Origin: Stenotrophomonas maltophilia
GTDB lineage: Bacteria; Pseudomonadota; Gammaproteobacteria; Xanthomonadales; Xanthomonadaceae
DNA: 14,287 nucleotides
Assembly (NCBI GenBank): GCA_002386405.1
Contig: DGIP01000230.1
Span: forward strand, 1-14,287
Direction of reading: 5' to 3'
Shown here: piece by piece, positions 1 to 6,055 of the stretch
Position numbering within the stretch: the first letter of the stretch is position 1
Layout: every line of letters begins with the position of its first letter
Program-made: the position numbers and the translations under genes
Notes under the pieces: model-generated
The model's input: only the letters and a program-made list of their open reading frames with translations
Databases searched by the model: none
Told to the model about the DNA's origin: nothing

Positions 1-58
1 TCCCTACAGGGGCTGCCCGCCTGCCTCCCCGACGGATTGCGTGCGCGGTTGGGGAAAG

Positions 59-83
59 CAGCCACGCAGGGCGTGGCTCTACG
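59..83 (-). repeat. GTAG-ended palindrome (SMAG/REP-like), copy 1
   Basis: On the minus strand this reads GTAG followed by a perfect 8-bp stem, AGCCACGC/GCGTGGCT, with a CCT loop. Plus-strand arms are 60-67 and 71-78, and CTAC is at 79-82. The 25 bases 59-83 are identical to 6014-6038. GTAG followed at once by a short GC-rich hairpin is the hallmark of the SMAG elements of Stenotrophomonas maltophilia. Assignment to that family is from remembered structure, not from an alignment. Confidence 0.7.
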
Positions 84-130
84 GGCTTGCCGTTGCCTTC
101 CCCATGGCCACCAACACACTGTCAGAGGGT

Positions 131-229
131 CGGCGGGTGTGGGGGTACGGGGGCTTTGCGAAACATGGATGTTTCGCAAGAGCCTACACGTACGTATTCA
201 CGGCGCCCCCCGTACCCCCACCACCGCCG
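131..229. repeat. Large nested inverted repeat
   Basis: The outer arms are 131-153 and about 206-229. They share a perfect 13-bp block (GGGGGTACGGGGG against CCCCCGTACCCCC) and a 6-bp CGGCGG/CCGCCG block, separated by a short mismatch. Nested inside is a perfect 11-bp hairpin, TTGCGAAACAT/ATGTTTCGCAA (156-166 and 169-179, 2-nt loop). It extends by GGCT/AGCC after a one-base bulge. Further right is the 8-bp palindrome ACGTACGT (188-195). The whole could fold as one branched structure in RNA or as a cruciform in DNA. I see no encoded protein. It is probably a second family of dispersed xanthomonad repeat, but a second copy is not present in this window. Confidence 0.65.
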
Positions 230-262
230 GCCCTGCGCGCAGCATCCTGGACACGACGGCTG

Positions 263-288
263 TTGCTTGAAGGCACTTGCTTGAAGGC
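263..288. repeat. 14-nt tandem duplication
   Basis: TTGCTTGAAGGC occurs at 263-274 and again at 277-288, giving a period of 14 nt. It lies directly outside the U-tract side of the gltA terminator. It looks like a small local slippage duplication, and I assign no function. Confidence 0.6.
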
Positions 289-297
289 TTTTGAAAC

Positions 298-325
298 AAA
301 AAAAACGCCCCCTTGCGGAGGCGTT
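298..325 (-). terminator. Intrinsic terminator of gltA
   Basis: On the minus strand this is a 9-bp stem (AACGCCTCC with GGGGGCGTT, one G-T pair; plus arms 304-312 and 317-325) closed by a GCAA tetraloop and followed by a run of eight T. It begins about 23 nt after the gltA stop codon. It is a textbook Rho-independent terminator. Confidence 0.92.
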
Positions 326-348
326 CTTTCATGCACTACAGGAGCTGA

Positions 349-1626
349 TCAGCCCTGGTAGTCACGCACGTCGTGGCCGGTGTAGACCTGGCGCGGGCGG
401 CCGATCTTCATTTCCGGGTCGACCTGCTGTTCCAGCCAGTGCGCGACCCAGCCGGAGGTACGGCCCAGCGCGAACATGACGGTGAACATTTCGGTCGGGA
501 TCTGCAGCGCCTTGTAGATGATGCCGCTGTAGAAATCGACGTTCGGGTACAGCTTGCGGGCAACGAAGTAGTCGTCCTGCAGCGCGGCCTGTTCCAGCTT
601 CACGGCCACGTCCAGCAGCGGATCCTGCACGCCCAGCTGCTTGAGCACCTTGCCGGTCATCTCGCCGATGACCTTCGCGCGCGGGTCGAAGTTCTTGTAC
701 ACGCGGTGGCCGAAGCCCATCAGGCGGAAGCCCGAGGTCTTGTCCTTGGCCTTGAGCACGGCCGATTCGACGTTGTCGGCCGAACCGATTTCTTCCAGCA
801 TCTTCAGCACGGCTTCGTTGGCACCGCCGTGGGCCGGACCCCACAGCGCGGTGACGCCAGCGGCGACCGACGCGTACGGGTTGGCACCGGTCGAACCGAC
901 CAGGCGCACCGTCGAGGTGGACGCGTTCTGCTCGTGGTCGGCATGCAGGATGAAGAGCAGGTCCAGCGCCTTGACCACGTCCGGGTTCAGCTCGTACTGG
1001 CCATCGGCCGACTCGAAGGTCTGCTTCAGGAAGCGGCTGACGTAATCCAGCGAGGTGTCCGGCTTGTTGGCCGGCAGGCCCTTGCCGTGGCGGTAGATCA
1101 GCGCCGACAGGGTCGGCACCTTGGCGATCAGGCGCACGGCCGACTGGCGACGCTGTTCGGCATCGGACAGATCCAGCGAGGCGTGGTACTTCGCCGACAG
1201 CTGCGCGATGGCAGCGGCCAGGATGGCCATCGGGTGGGCATCCTTGTCGAAGCTGGCGATCAGGGCATTGATCGAGGCATCGACGTTGGCTTCGGCAGCC
1301 AGCTCATCGGTGAAGGCCTTCAGCTGCTCGGCGCTCGGACGCTCGCCGTTGATCAGCAGGTAAGCCACTTCGACGTAGCTGGACTTTTCCGACAGCTGCT
1401 CGATGGGGTAGCCGCGATACAGCAGCACGCCCTTGTCACCGTCGATATAGGTGATGGCGGACTTGCAGCTGGCGGTGGCGGTGAAGCCGGAGTCGTAGGT
1501 GAAGAGACCGGTTTCCTTGGTCAGCTTCGAAATATCGACACAATCGTTGCCGAGCGTGGGTTTGATGACAGGCAGAACAACCGACTTGTCGCCGGCGTTG
1601 AGCGTGACCTGATCAAGATCGGACAC
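349..1626 (-). CDS. gltA: Citrate synthase
   Basis: The enzyme condenses acetyl-CoA and oxaloacetate to citrate, the entry step of the TCA cycle, in the cytoplasm. The protein has 425 residues, close to the 427 of the E. coli hexameric enzyme. The catalytic triad is visible as His266 (GPAHGG), His307 (FGHRVY) and Asp364 (DFYSG). The substrate-binding HADHEQNAS segment lies at 228-236. The start is GTG at 1624-1626. It is chosen because a strong GAGGAG (minus strand; plus 1635-1640) sits 8 nt upstream and the N-terminal MSDLDQ sequence matches the family. The gene is monocistronic, with its own terminator at 298-325 and the rpmE2 terminator upstream. The sequence is intact with no odd residues. 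The identity is certain; allosteric behaviour cannot be read from this sequence alone. Confidence 0.97.
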   Translation of the reverse strand: MSDLDQVTLNAGDKSVVLPVIKPTLGNDCVDISKLTKETGLFTYDSGFTATASCKSAITYIDGDKGVLLYRGYPIEQLSEKSSYVEVAYLLINGERPSAEQLKAFTDELAAEANVDASINALIASFDKDAHPMAILAAAIAQLSAKYHASLDLSDAEQRRQSAVRLIAKVPTLSALIYRHGKGLPANKPDTSLDYVSRFLKQTFESADGQYELNPDVVKALDLLFILHADHEQNASTSTVRLVGSTGANPYASVAAGVTALWGPAHGGANEAVLKMLEEIGSADNVESAVLKAKDKTSGFRLMGFGHRVYKNFDPRAKVIGEMTGKVLKQLGVQDPLLDVAVKLEQAALQDDYFVARKLYPNVDFYSGIIYKALQIPTEMFTVMFALGRTSGWVAHWLEQQVDPEMKIGRPRQVYTGHDVRDYQG

Positions 1627-1687
1627 TGTGTGCGCTCCTCAGGGGAAGGCGCCCACCCAAGCGCGTGGGGCGGGCACGTGAAAGAAG

Positions 1688-1720
1688 TCCACAACCTGTG
1701 CTGTGGATCACGTCATTATC
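1688..1720 (-). promoter_or_regulatory. Possible gltA promoter -10 and inverted repeat
   Basis: On the minus strand GATAAT (plus 1715-1720) is a fair -10, about 90 nt before the GTG start. No good -35 lies at 16-18 nt. Just downstream of it is TCCACA-N8-TGTGGA (plus arms 1688-1693 and 1702-1707), which would cover the likely transcription start. That placement suits a repressor site, but I recognise no specific regulator. Confidence 0.3.
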
Positions 1721-1851
1721 GCACAGCAACATTTGCCACGCCCTAGGACGGAAGTCGTAGACGAAGGGCCGCCCTGCCCTGTCAGCACAAGCCTGGCGGT
1801 GCTCCGACCGGGCTGATATGGACACTGCGTTCCGCCCGGCAGGCACAATTT

Positions 1852-1867
1852 ATGAACCGCCGTTCAT
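1852..1867. promoter_or_regulatory. Isolated perfect palindrome, operator-like
   Basis: ATGAAC-CGCC-GTTCAT has perfect 6-bp arms around a 4-nt spacer. It lies in AT-richer sequence, 25 bp from the rpmE2 terminator and about 225 bp upstream of gltA. Size and spacing suit a dimeric repressor of the TetR type, but no promoter is visible beside it. It could equally be chance. Confidence 0.3.
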
Positions 1868-1891
1868 CCACCAGCAGGGTTCGACGCGGGC

Positions 1892-1926
1892 AAAAAAAAA
1901 CAACGGCCGCCTGGGCGACCGTTGTT
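1892..1926 (-). terminator. Intrinsic terminator of rpmE2
   Basis: On the minus strand a stem of up to 13 bp (plus arms 1899-1911 and 1914-1926, one G-T pair, inner pairs probably open) is followed by nine T. It starts 22 nt after the rpmE2 stop. This is a strong Rho-independent terminator. The plus strand also ends in a short T run (GTTTTC), so weak bidirectional activity is possible. Confidence 0.92.
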
Positions 1927-1948
1927 TTCATGCAGCAGTGTCGACCGC

Positions 1949-2215
1949 TTATTCGGCAGCAGCAGCCGCAGCCGGCTTGCCGAAACGCTTCTGGAACTTG
2001 TCGATACGGCCGCTGGTGTCGATCACCTTGTGCTTGCCCGTGTAGAACGGGTGCGAAGCAGAGGAGATTTCGATCTTGACGAGCGGGTACTCGTTGCCGT
2101 CTTCCCACTTCACGGTTTCTTTCGTCGCCATGGTGGAACGGGTCAGGATCTTGAAATCGGAGGTAACGTCCTGAAACACGACGTCACGGTAGTTCGGATG
2201 GATATCGGCCTTCAT
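1949..2215 (-). CDS. rpmE2: 50S ribosomal protein L31, type B (zinc-free)
   Basis: L31 binds the large subunit at the intersubunit bridge near the central protuberance. The 88-residue protein has the type B pattern [14 protein letters not shown], followed by [12 protein letters not shown] and [11 protein letters not shown]. It contains no cysteine, so the zinc ribbon of type A L31 is missing. The ATG at 2213-2215 is chosen because the family begins MK.DIHPNY; an in-frame GTG two codons upstream (2219-2221) would add only Met-Ser. No good ribosome binding site precedes either start. The C-terminus is an Ala-rich tail (AAAAAAE). The gene has its own consensus promoter (2254-2282) and terminator (1892-1926). 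Zinc-free L31 is often induced by zinc starvation through Zur, but I see no Zur-like box here. A second L31 copy elsewhere cannot be excluded. Confidence 0.96.
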   Translation of the reverse strand: MKADIHPNYRDVVFQDVTSDFKILTRSTMATKETVKWEDGNEYPLVKIEISSASHPFYTGKHKVIDTSGRIDKFQKRFGKPAAAAAAE

Positions 2216-2253
2216 GGACACACCGTAGAGAATATGAAAAACGTAAGCGCGGC

Positions 2254-2282
2254 ATTATAGTCCCGGCGCCCTGCGAGGGCAA
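2254..2282 (-). promoter_or_regulatory. rpmE2 promoter (sigma-70 type)
   Basis: On the minus strand TTGCCC (plus 2277-2282), a 17-bp spacer and a perfect TATAAT (plus 2254-2259) lie 38 nt before the rpmE2 ATG. That predicts a leader of about 30 nt. It is the best promoter match in the window. The -35 and spacer lie within an inverted repeat (2260-2290). Confidence 0.8.
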
Positions 2283-2290
2283 GCCGGGAC
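2260..2290 (-). terminator. Hairpin after the nucleoside hydrolase gene, overlapping the rpmE2 promoter
   Basis: The outer arms GTCCCGGC/GCCGGGAC (2260-2267, 2283-2290) and inner arms GCCCT/AGGGC (2268-2272, 2276-2280) form a 13-bp stem with an AA bulge and a GCG loop. It starts 33 nt after the nucleoside hydrolase stop on the minus strand, where a terminator is expected. No U-tract follows; the next bases are TATAAT, the rpmE2 -10. It may terminate weakly, stabilise the upstream mRNA 3' end, or serve as a protein-binding site on the promoter. Confidence 0.45.
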
Positions 2291-2323
2291 CACCGCTACA
2301 TGAACAGGCCCGCCGTGGCGGCC

Positions 2324-3262
2324 TTACCGGACCCCAAGGGCTGCCCGGACCTGGGCTTCGAAACGCCCCTGGTCGTAGGCCATCAGCAGCTGGGTGTTGT
2401 CCGGCTGCCCCGTCTGGCGGTTCCAGTCGACAATGGTAGCACCCCGGCTGTGGGTGCCGGCCAGTTCGACGTTCAGCGGGCGCGATTCAACCCGCAGCGC
2501 GCCTTCCGGCTGCAGCGCCCAGGCCATGGCCAGGGCGTCGGCGGCGAACCAGCGCTCGCCCCGGCTGTCTTCGGACCACAGGCGGGTCTGGCGCGAGATC
2601 AGCTCGTAGAAGCGCGCCTTGTCGCTGTCGAAGGCCAGCCACTGCTCGACATCCTTGTGCAGCAGGCCGTGGGCGACGGTGGCCTCCCAGTCGGCCACTT
2701 CGATGTGCGGGAAGCCGGTGAACACCACGTGTGCCGCTTCCGGATCGAAGGCGATGTTGAACTCGGCTGCCGGGGTGATGTTGCCGTGGCAGGTCACCGC
2801 CCCGCCCATGACCAGGAAGCGCTTCACGCGCTGCGGCAGGGTCGGGTCGAGCTTGAGCGCCAGGGCCAGGTTGGTCAGCGGGCCGAGGGCGACCAGGAAC
2901 AGCTCGCCGGCGTACTCATGGGACAGGCGCAGGATGGCCAGCGCGGCGTGTTCGGCTTCGGCCTGGCGCTTGGCGGCCGGCAGGTTGACGTCGCCGAAGC
3001 CATCGGCACCGTGCACGTGCGCGGCATCGACCGACGGGTGCAGCAGCGGATCGGCGGTACCGGCGAACACCGGCACGTCTTCACGCCCGGCCACTTCACA
3101 CAGTTTCAGCGCATTGCGGACCGTGTGGTCCAGGCCGACATTGCCGGCGGCAATGGTGAGGCCGACCACGTCGTGGCGTTCGTCGGCAAAGGCCATCAAC
3201 AGGGCCAGGGCGTCATCGACACCCGGATCGGTGTCGATCAACAGCGGAATCTTCTTGGTCAT
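2324..3262 (-). CDS. Nucleoside hydrolase (inosine-uridine preferring family)
   Basis: The family cleaves the N-glycosidic bond of ribonucleosides, giving base and ribose for salvage. The fold holds a catalytic calcium. The 312-residue protein carries the signature DTDPGVDD at 10-17. It also has Asn41, the EFNIAFDPEA block at 167-176 and Asp242, which match the ribose- and calcium-binding positions of the Crithidia enzyme. The residue before Asp242 is Ala241 (FAADALAM), where many members have the leaving-group His241. Activity, specificity or mechanism may therefore differ. The ATG at 3260-3262 starts a typical N-terminus (TKKIPLLIDTD), although the ribosome binding site is weak. The gene stands alone between recG, 174 bp upstream, and rpmE2. 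A RihA/B/C-type role in pyrimidine or purine nucleoside use is possible, but the substrate cannot be named. Confidence 0.9.
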   Translation of the reverse strand: MTKKIPLLIDTDPGVDDALALLMAFADERHDVVGLTIAAGNVGLDHTVRNALKLCEVAGREDVPVFAGTADPLLHPSVDAAHVHGADGFGDVNLPAAKRQAEAEHAALAILRLSHEYAGELFLVALGPLTNLALALKLDPTLPQRVKRFLVMGGAVTCHGNITPAAEFNIAFDPEAAHVVFTGFPHIEVADWEATVAHGLLHKDVEQWLAFDSDKARFYELISRQTRLWSEDSRGERWFAADALAMAWALQPEGALRVESRPLNVELAGTHSRGATIVDWNRQTGQPDNTQLLMAYDQGRFEAQVRAALGVR

Positions 3263-3402
3263 GCGTGCCGTCTTTATCTAGCGGCAACGGAATGTCTCAC
3301 CCGCAGATGACAAATACAAGGGGAAGCGCCACCGCATGCGCGCTGCCGCCCCACGCCTTGCTGCGCAACGCGCGGGCCCCTCTTACCATCACCCACACCC
3401 CC

Positions 3403-3435
3403 GCCGCTTCGCGGCCGCCCCCTGACTCAGGGGGC
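3403..3435 (-). terminator. Tandem hairpins after recG
   Basis: Directly after the recG stop, on the minus strand, GCCCCCTGA/TCAGGGGGC (plus 3417-3425 and 3427-3435) forms a perfect 9+9 palindrome. A second hairpin, GCCGC-TTC-GCGGC in plus-strand terms (3403-3415), follows. No T run follows on the minus strand, so this is a hairpin-only or 3'-protecting structure. On the plus strand the first hairpin is followed by CTTTAT, but no plus-strand gene lies upstream. Confidence 0.5.
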
Positions 3436-3436
3436 T

Positions 3437-5548
3437 TTATGCGCCAGCGTATCGAACAGCGCTGCCAATCCATCTATGCACGATTCTGTCGGCCACCACC
3501 GGTGCCTCGGCCAGCAGACGCTCGGCCAGCGCATGCACGCCCGGCAGCAGGTCCGCGTCGCGGGCCAGGTCGGCCATGCGGAAGCCGGCCAGGCCGGTCT
3601 GGCGGGTCCCCAGCAGTTCGCCGGGACCGCGCAGTTCCAGGTCCTTTTCGGCGATGACGAAGCCATCGTTGGTCTGCCGCATGGTTTCCAGGCGTTCGCG
3701 CGCCATCGCCGACAGCCGCGCCTGGTACAGCAGCACGCAGCGCGACACGGCCGAACCGCGCCCGACCCGGCCGCGCAGCTGGTGCAGCTGGGCCAGGCCG
3801 AGGCGTTCGGCGTTCTCGATCACCATCAACGAAGCATTGGGCACGTCCACGCCGACTTCGATCACGGTGGTGGCCACCAGCAGGTCGATCTGCCCGGCCT
3901 TGAACGCGACCATGGTGGCCAGCTTCTCGCTGGCCTTCAGCCGCCCGTGCACCAGCCCCACCCGCACGCCCGGCAGCAACGCCTGCAGCGATTCATAGGT
4001 GGCCTGCGCCGGGGTGGCGTCCAGCTCGTCGTTCTCTTCGATCAGGGTGCACACCCAGTACACCTGGCGGCCTTCGCGGCAGGCCAAGGCGATGCGTTCG
4101 ATCAGTTCGGGACGGCGATCATTGTTCAGTGCAACGGTCTGCACCGGGGTGCGCCCGGGCGGCAGTTCGTCGATCGCCGACACGTCCAGGTCAGCGTATT
4201 CGGACATCGCCAGCGTGCGTGGAATCGGCGTGGCGGTCATCACCAGCTGGTGCGGTACGCTGCGTCCGCCCGGCCCCTTGTCGCGCAGGGCCAGCCGCTG
4301 GTGCACGCCGAACCGGTGCTGCTCGTCGACGATGGCCAGCGCCAGGTCATGGAACACCACCGCCTCCTGCATCAGCGCATGGGTGCCCACCACCACCTGC
4401 GCCTGCCCGTTGGCGACCTGTTCGAGCACCTTCGCGCGCGCCTTGCCGGTGACCTTGCCGGCCAGCCAGGCCACCTGCACGCCCAGCGGTTCCAGCCAGC
4501 CGCGCAGGTTGGTGAGGTGCTGTTCGGCCAGCAGCTCGGTCGGCGCGGCCAGCGCGACCTGCTTGCCCTGCTCCACCGCCAGCATGGCCGCCAGCGCGGC
4601 CACCACGGTCTTGCCCGATCCGACATCGCCCTGCACCAGCCGCAGCATCGGGCGCGGCTGGGCCAGGTCTTCGCGGATCTGGGTGAACACGCGTTTCTGC
4701 GCGCCGGTCAGGGCGAACGGCAGCTGCTTGAGCAGGGCCTTGGCCAGTTTTCCGGGTCCGGCCAGCGGCGGGGCGTGGTGCGCCTGCAGCGCAATGCGCT
4801 GGCGGCGCAGGCTCAGGTGATGGGCCAGCAGTTCTTCCAGCGCCAGGCGGCGCTGCGCGGGATGGGTGCCTGCGGCAAGTGCGGCCAGGTTGGCATCCGG
4901 TGGCGGGCGGTGCACGGTCAGCAGCGCGCTGCGCAGCGAGGGCAGCGCCAGGCCATCGAGCCAGCCGGGCGGCAACAGCTCCAGCGTGGATTCTTCAGGC
5001 AGGCGGTCCAGCGCCTGGCCGATCAGGCGGCGCAGCGTGGCCGGGCCGATGCCTTCCACGGTGGGATACACCGGGTCCAGGCTGTCGCCCAGCGCCGGGT
5101 CATCGGTACGGCCGAGCACCTGGTAACTGGGGTGGACGATTTCCAGCCCCAGCAGGCCCGGCTTGGGCGTGCCGAAGCAGCGCAGGCGGGTGCCCACTGC
5201 GAACTGGGCCACCTGCTGCTGGCGGAAGTGGAAGAAGCGCAGCACCAGGGTGCCCTGCCCTTCGTCTTCCACCGCAACTTTCAACGTGGGCCGGAACCGC
5301 ATGCCACGGTCCACCGCGACCACGCGGACTTCCACCTGCGCCGGCACGCCGTTGCGCAGGTCCTGGATGCGGGTCAGCGCGGTACGGTCTTCATAACGCA
5401 GTGGCAGGTGCAGCCACAGGTCCTGCAGCGAGGCCAGGCCGCGGGCCGCCAGTTTGGCGGCCACGGCCGGACCCACGCCGGTGAGCACCGCCAGCGAAGC
5501 TTCGCCGGACGGCGCCAGCGCCGGGGTGACCGCCGGTCTGCGTGCCAC
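3437..5548 (-). CDS. recG: ATP-dependent DNA helicase RecG
   Basis: RecG reverses stalled replication forks and migrates branched DNA such as Holliday junctions and R-loops. The 703-residue protein has the usual order. An N-terminal wedge/OB region starts with LTGVGPAVAAKLAARG (22-37) and LHLPLRYEDRT (46-56). Helicase domain 1 has Walker A GDVGSGKT (307-314), the DEQH box (408-411, then RFGV) and TATPIPRT (438-445). Helicase domain 2 ends with LRGRVGRG, and the C-terminal part has LELRGPGELLGTRQ-type sequence. The start is GTG (5546-5548), 7 nt after the ridA stop with no clear ribosome binding site, which suggests coupling to ridA translation. Nothing is truncated. Tandem hairpins follow the stop. 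The identity is certain. Confidence 0.97.
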   Translation of the reverse strand: MARRPAVTPALAPSGEASLAVLTGVGPAVAAKLAARGLASLQDLWLHLPLRYEDRTALTRIQDLRNGVPAQVEVRVVAVDRGMRFRPTLKVAVEDEGQGTLVLRFFHFRQQQVAQFAVGTRLRCFGTPKPGLLGLEIVHPSYQVLGRTDDPALGDSLDPVYPTVEGIGPATLRRLIGQALDRLPEESTLELLPPGWLDGLALPSLRSALLTVHRPPPDANLAALAAGTHPAQRRLALEELLAHHLSLRRQRIALQAHHAPPLAGPGKLAKALLKQLPFALTGAQKRVFTQIREDLAQPRPMLRLVQGDVGSGKTVVAALAAMLAVEQGKQVALAAPTELLAEQHLTNLRGWLEPLGVQVAWLAGKVTGKARAKVLEQVANGQAQVVVGTHALMQEAVVFHDLALAIVDEQHRFGVHQRLALRDKGPGGRSVPHQLVMTATPIPRTLAMSEYADLDVSAIDELPPGRTPVQTVALNNDRRPELIERIALACREGRQVYWVCTLIEENDELDATPAQATYESLQALLPGVRVGLVHGRLKASEKLATMVAFKAGQIDLLVATTVIEVGVDVPNASLMVIENAERLGLAQLHQLRGRVGRGSAVSRCVLLYQARLSAMARERLETMRQTNDGFVIAEKDLELRGPGELLGTRQTGLAGFRMADLARDADLLPGVHALAERLLAEAPVVADRIVHRWIGSAVRYAGA

Positions 5549-5555
5549 GTGGCGG

Positions 5556-5942
5556 TCAGTCGATGACCATCACCGCATCAACCTCGAAGTTGGCGCCCTT
5601 GGGCAGGCCGGACACTTCGATGGTGGAGCGGGCCGGGAACGGCGCCTGGAAGTAGTCCTGCATGACCGCGTTGACCTTGGCGAATTCGGCCAGGTCGGTC
5701 AGGTACAGGCCCAGGCGGACCACCTTGTCCAGCGAGCCGCCGGCGGCTTCGGCCACGGCCTTGAGGTTGTCGAAGGCGCGGCGGGCCTGCGCTTCGACAT
5801 CACCGGCGCCGACGATGTCGCCGGCGGCCGGGTCCAGCGGAATCTGGCCGGAGAAGTACACGGTGTTTCCGGCACGCACGGCCTGCGAATACGGACCGAT
5901 CGCGGCCGGTGCGTTTTCGGTGTTGATGATCTGGCGGGACAT
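5556..5942 (-). CDS. ridA: RidA family enamine/imine deaminase
   Basis: RidA hydrolyses reactive enamines and imines, such as 2-aminoacrylate from threonine or serine dehydratases, and so protects PLP enzymes. The 128-residue protein matches the archetype: Tyr18 (GPYSQ), SGQIPLDP (31-38), Arg105 (PARSTIEV) and Glu120. Arg105 and Glu120 are the conserved active-site residues, so this is a true RidA rather than a Rid paralogue lacking them. The ATG at 5940-5942 is chosen for the canonical MSRQIINTENAP start and for a GAGG 6 nt upstream (plus 5949-5952). The frame stays open further upstream but has no family similarity there. The gene occupies the trmH position of the enterobacterial spoT-trmH-recG order and lies 7 nt before recG, implying one mRNA. 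Its promoter region carries a palindrome on the -10 (5963-5980). Confidence 0.95.
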   Translation of the reverse strand: MSRQIINTENAPAAIGPYSQAVRAGNTVYFSGQIPLDPAAGDIVGAGDVEAQARRAFDNLKAVAEAAGGSLDKVVRLGLYLTDLAEFAKVNAVMQDYFQAPFPARSTIEVSGLPKGANFEVDAVMVID

Positions 5943-5962
5943 GGTGTGCCTCGTTATGTCGA

Positions 5963-5981
5963 ACAATGGTGGGCCATTGTA
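5963..5981 (-). promoter_or_regulatory. ridA -10 with overlapping perfect palindrome
   Basis: On the minus strand a TACAAT -10 (plus 5976-5981) lies about 34 nt before the ridA ATG. It overlaps ACAATGG-CCCA-CCATTGT (plus arms 5963-5969 and 5974-5980), an inverted repeat with perfect 7-bp arms. The -35 is poor: the 17-bp position falls in GC-rich hairpin sequence. A palindrome over the -10 and start site is a common repressor position. I do not recognise the regulator. Confidence 0.45.
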
Positions 5982-5996
5982 TCGGTTTCGATCATT

Positions 5997-6013
5997 GCCG
6001 CGCTTTGCGCGGC
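5997..6013. repeat. Perfect GC hairpin next to GTAG palindrome
   Basis: GCCGCGC-TTT-GCGCGGC has 7-bp perfect arms and a 3-nt loop. It sits directly beside the GTAG element at 6014-6038, giving two hairpins in tandem between spoT and ridA. Together they may end or protect the spoT mRNA; no U-tract follows. GTAG elements are known to occur as pairs, but the two stems here differ in sequence. Confidence 0.5.
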
Positions 6014-6038
6014 CAGCCACGCAGGGCGTGGCTCTACG
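6014..6038 (-). repeat. GTAG-ended palindrome (SMAG/REP-like), copy 2
   Basis: Identical over 25 bases to 59-83, in the same orientation (GTAG first on the minus strand). Stem arms are 6015-6022 and 6026-6033, and CTAC is at 6034-6037. It lies 18 nt after the spoT stop codon, the usual 3'-intergenic place for such elements. A 9-bp direct repeat, CGATCATTG, flanks this element and the adjacent hairpin (5989-5997 and 6053-6061). Confidence 0.75.
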
Positions 6039-6055
6039 TCATTGATACGTGCCGA

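Larger units (their letters stand above)
1..348. other. Gene-free stretch beyond gltA
   Basis: I see no credible gene here. The short open frames show no recognisable protein, and repeats interrupt the sequence. In order it holds a GTAG-ended palindrome (59-83), a large nested inverted repeat (131-229), a 14-nt tandem duplication (263-288) and the gltA terminator (298-325). The stretch lies downstream of gltA. Any gene on its far side is outside the window. Confidence 0.7.
1627..1948. other. Gene-free stretch between rpmE2 and gltA
   Basis: This 322-bp gap holds no convincing gene. It contains the gltA ribosome binding site (1635-1640) and an imperfect leader hairpin (arms 1651-1659 and 1666-1675). 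It also holds a 6-bp inverted repeat with a possible -10 (1688-1720), an isolated palindrome (1852-1867) and the rpmE2 terminator (1892-1926). Bases 1745-1850 show nothing I can assign. Confidence 0.65.

Noticed and set aside
1..7. CTAC at the left edge as the end of another GTAG palindrome
   Set aside because: In these elements the stem would lie to the left of CTAC, outside the window, so nothing can be tested.
373..1746. A long plus-strand frame antisense to gltA
   Set aside because: Shadow of gltA with a His/Gln/Arg-rich, low-complexity translation. No ribosome binding site and no family.
2216..2323. Zur operator controlling the zinc-free L31 gene
   Set aside because: Zinc-free L31 is Zur-regulated in some bacteria, but no AT-rich Zur-like palindrome lies near the promoter. 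The palindrome present is GC-rich.
3476..5566. A 696-codon open frame on the plus strand, antisense to recG
   Set aside because: Same composition artefact. It is the codon-phase shadow of recG and has no own start signals or domains.
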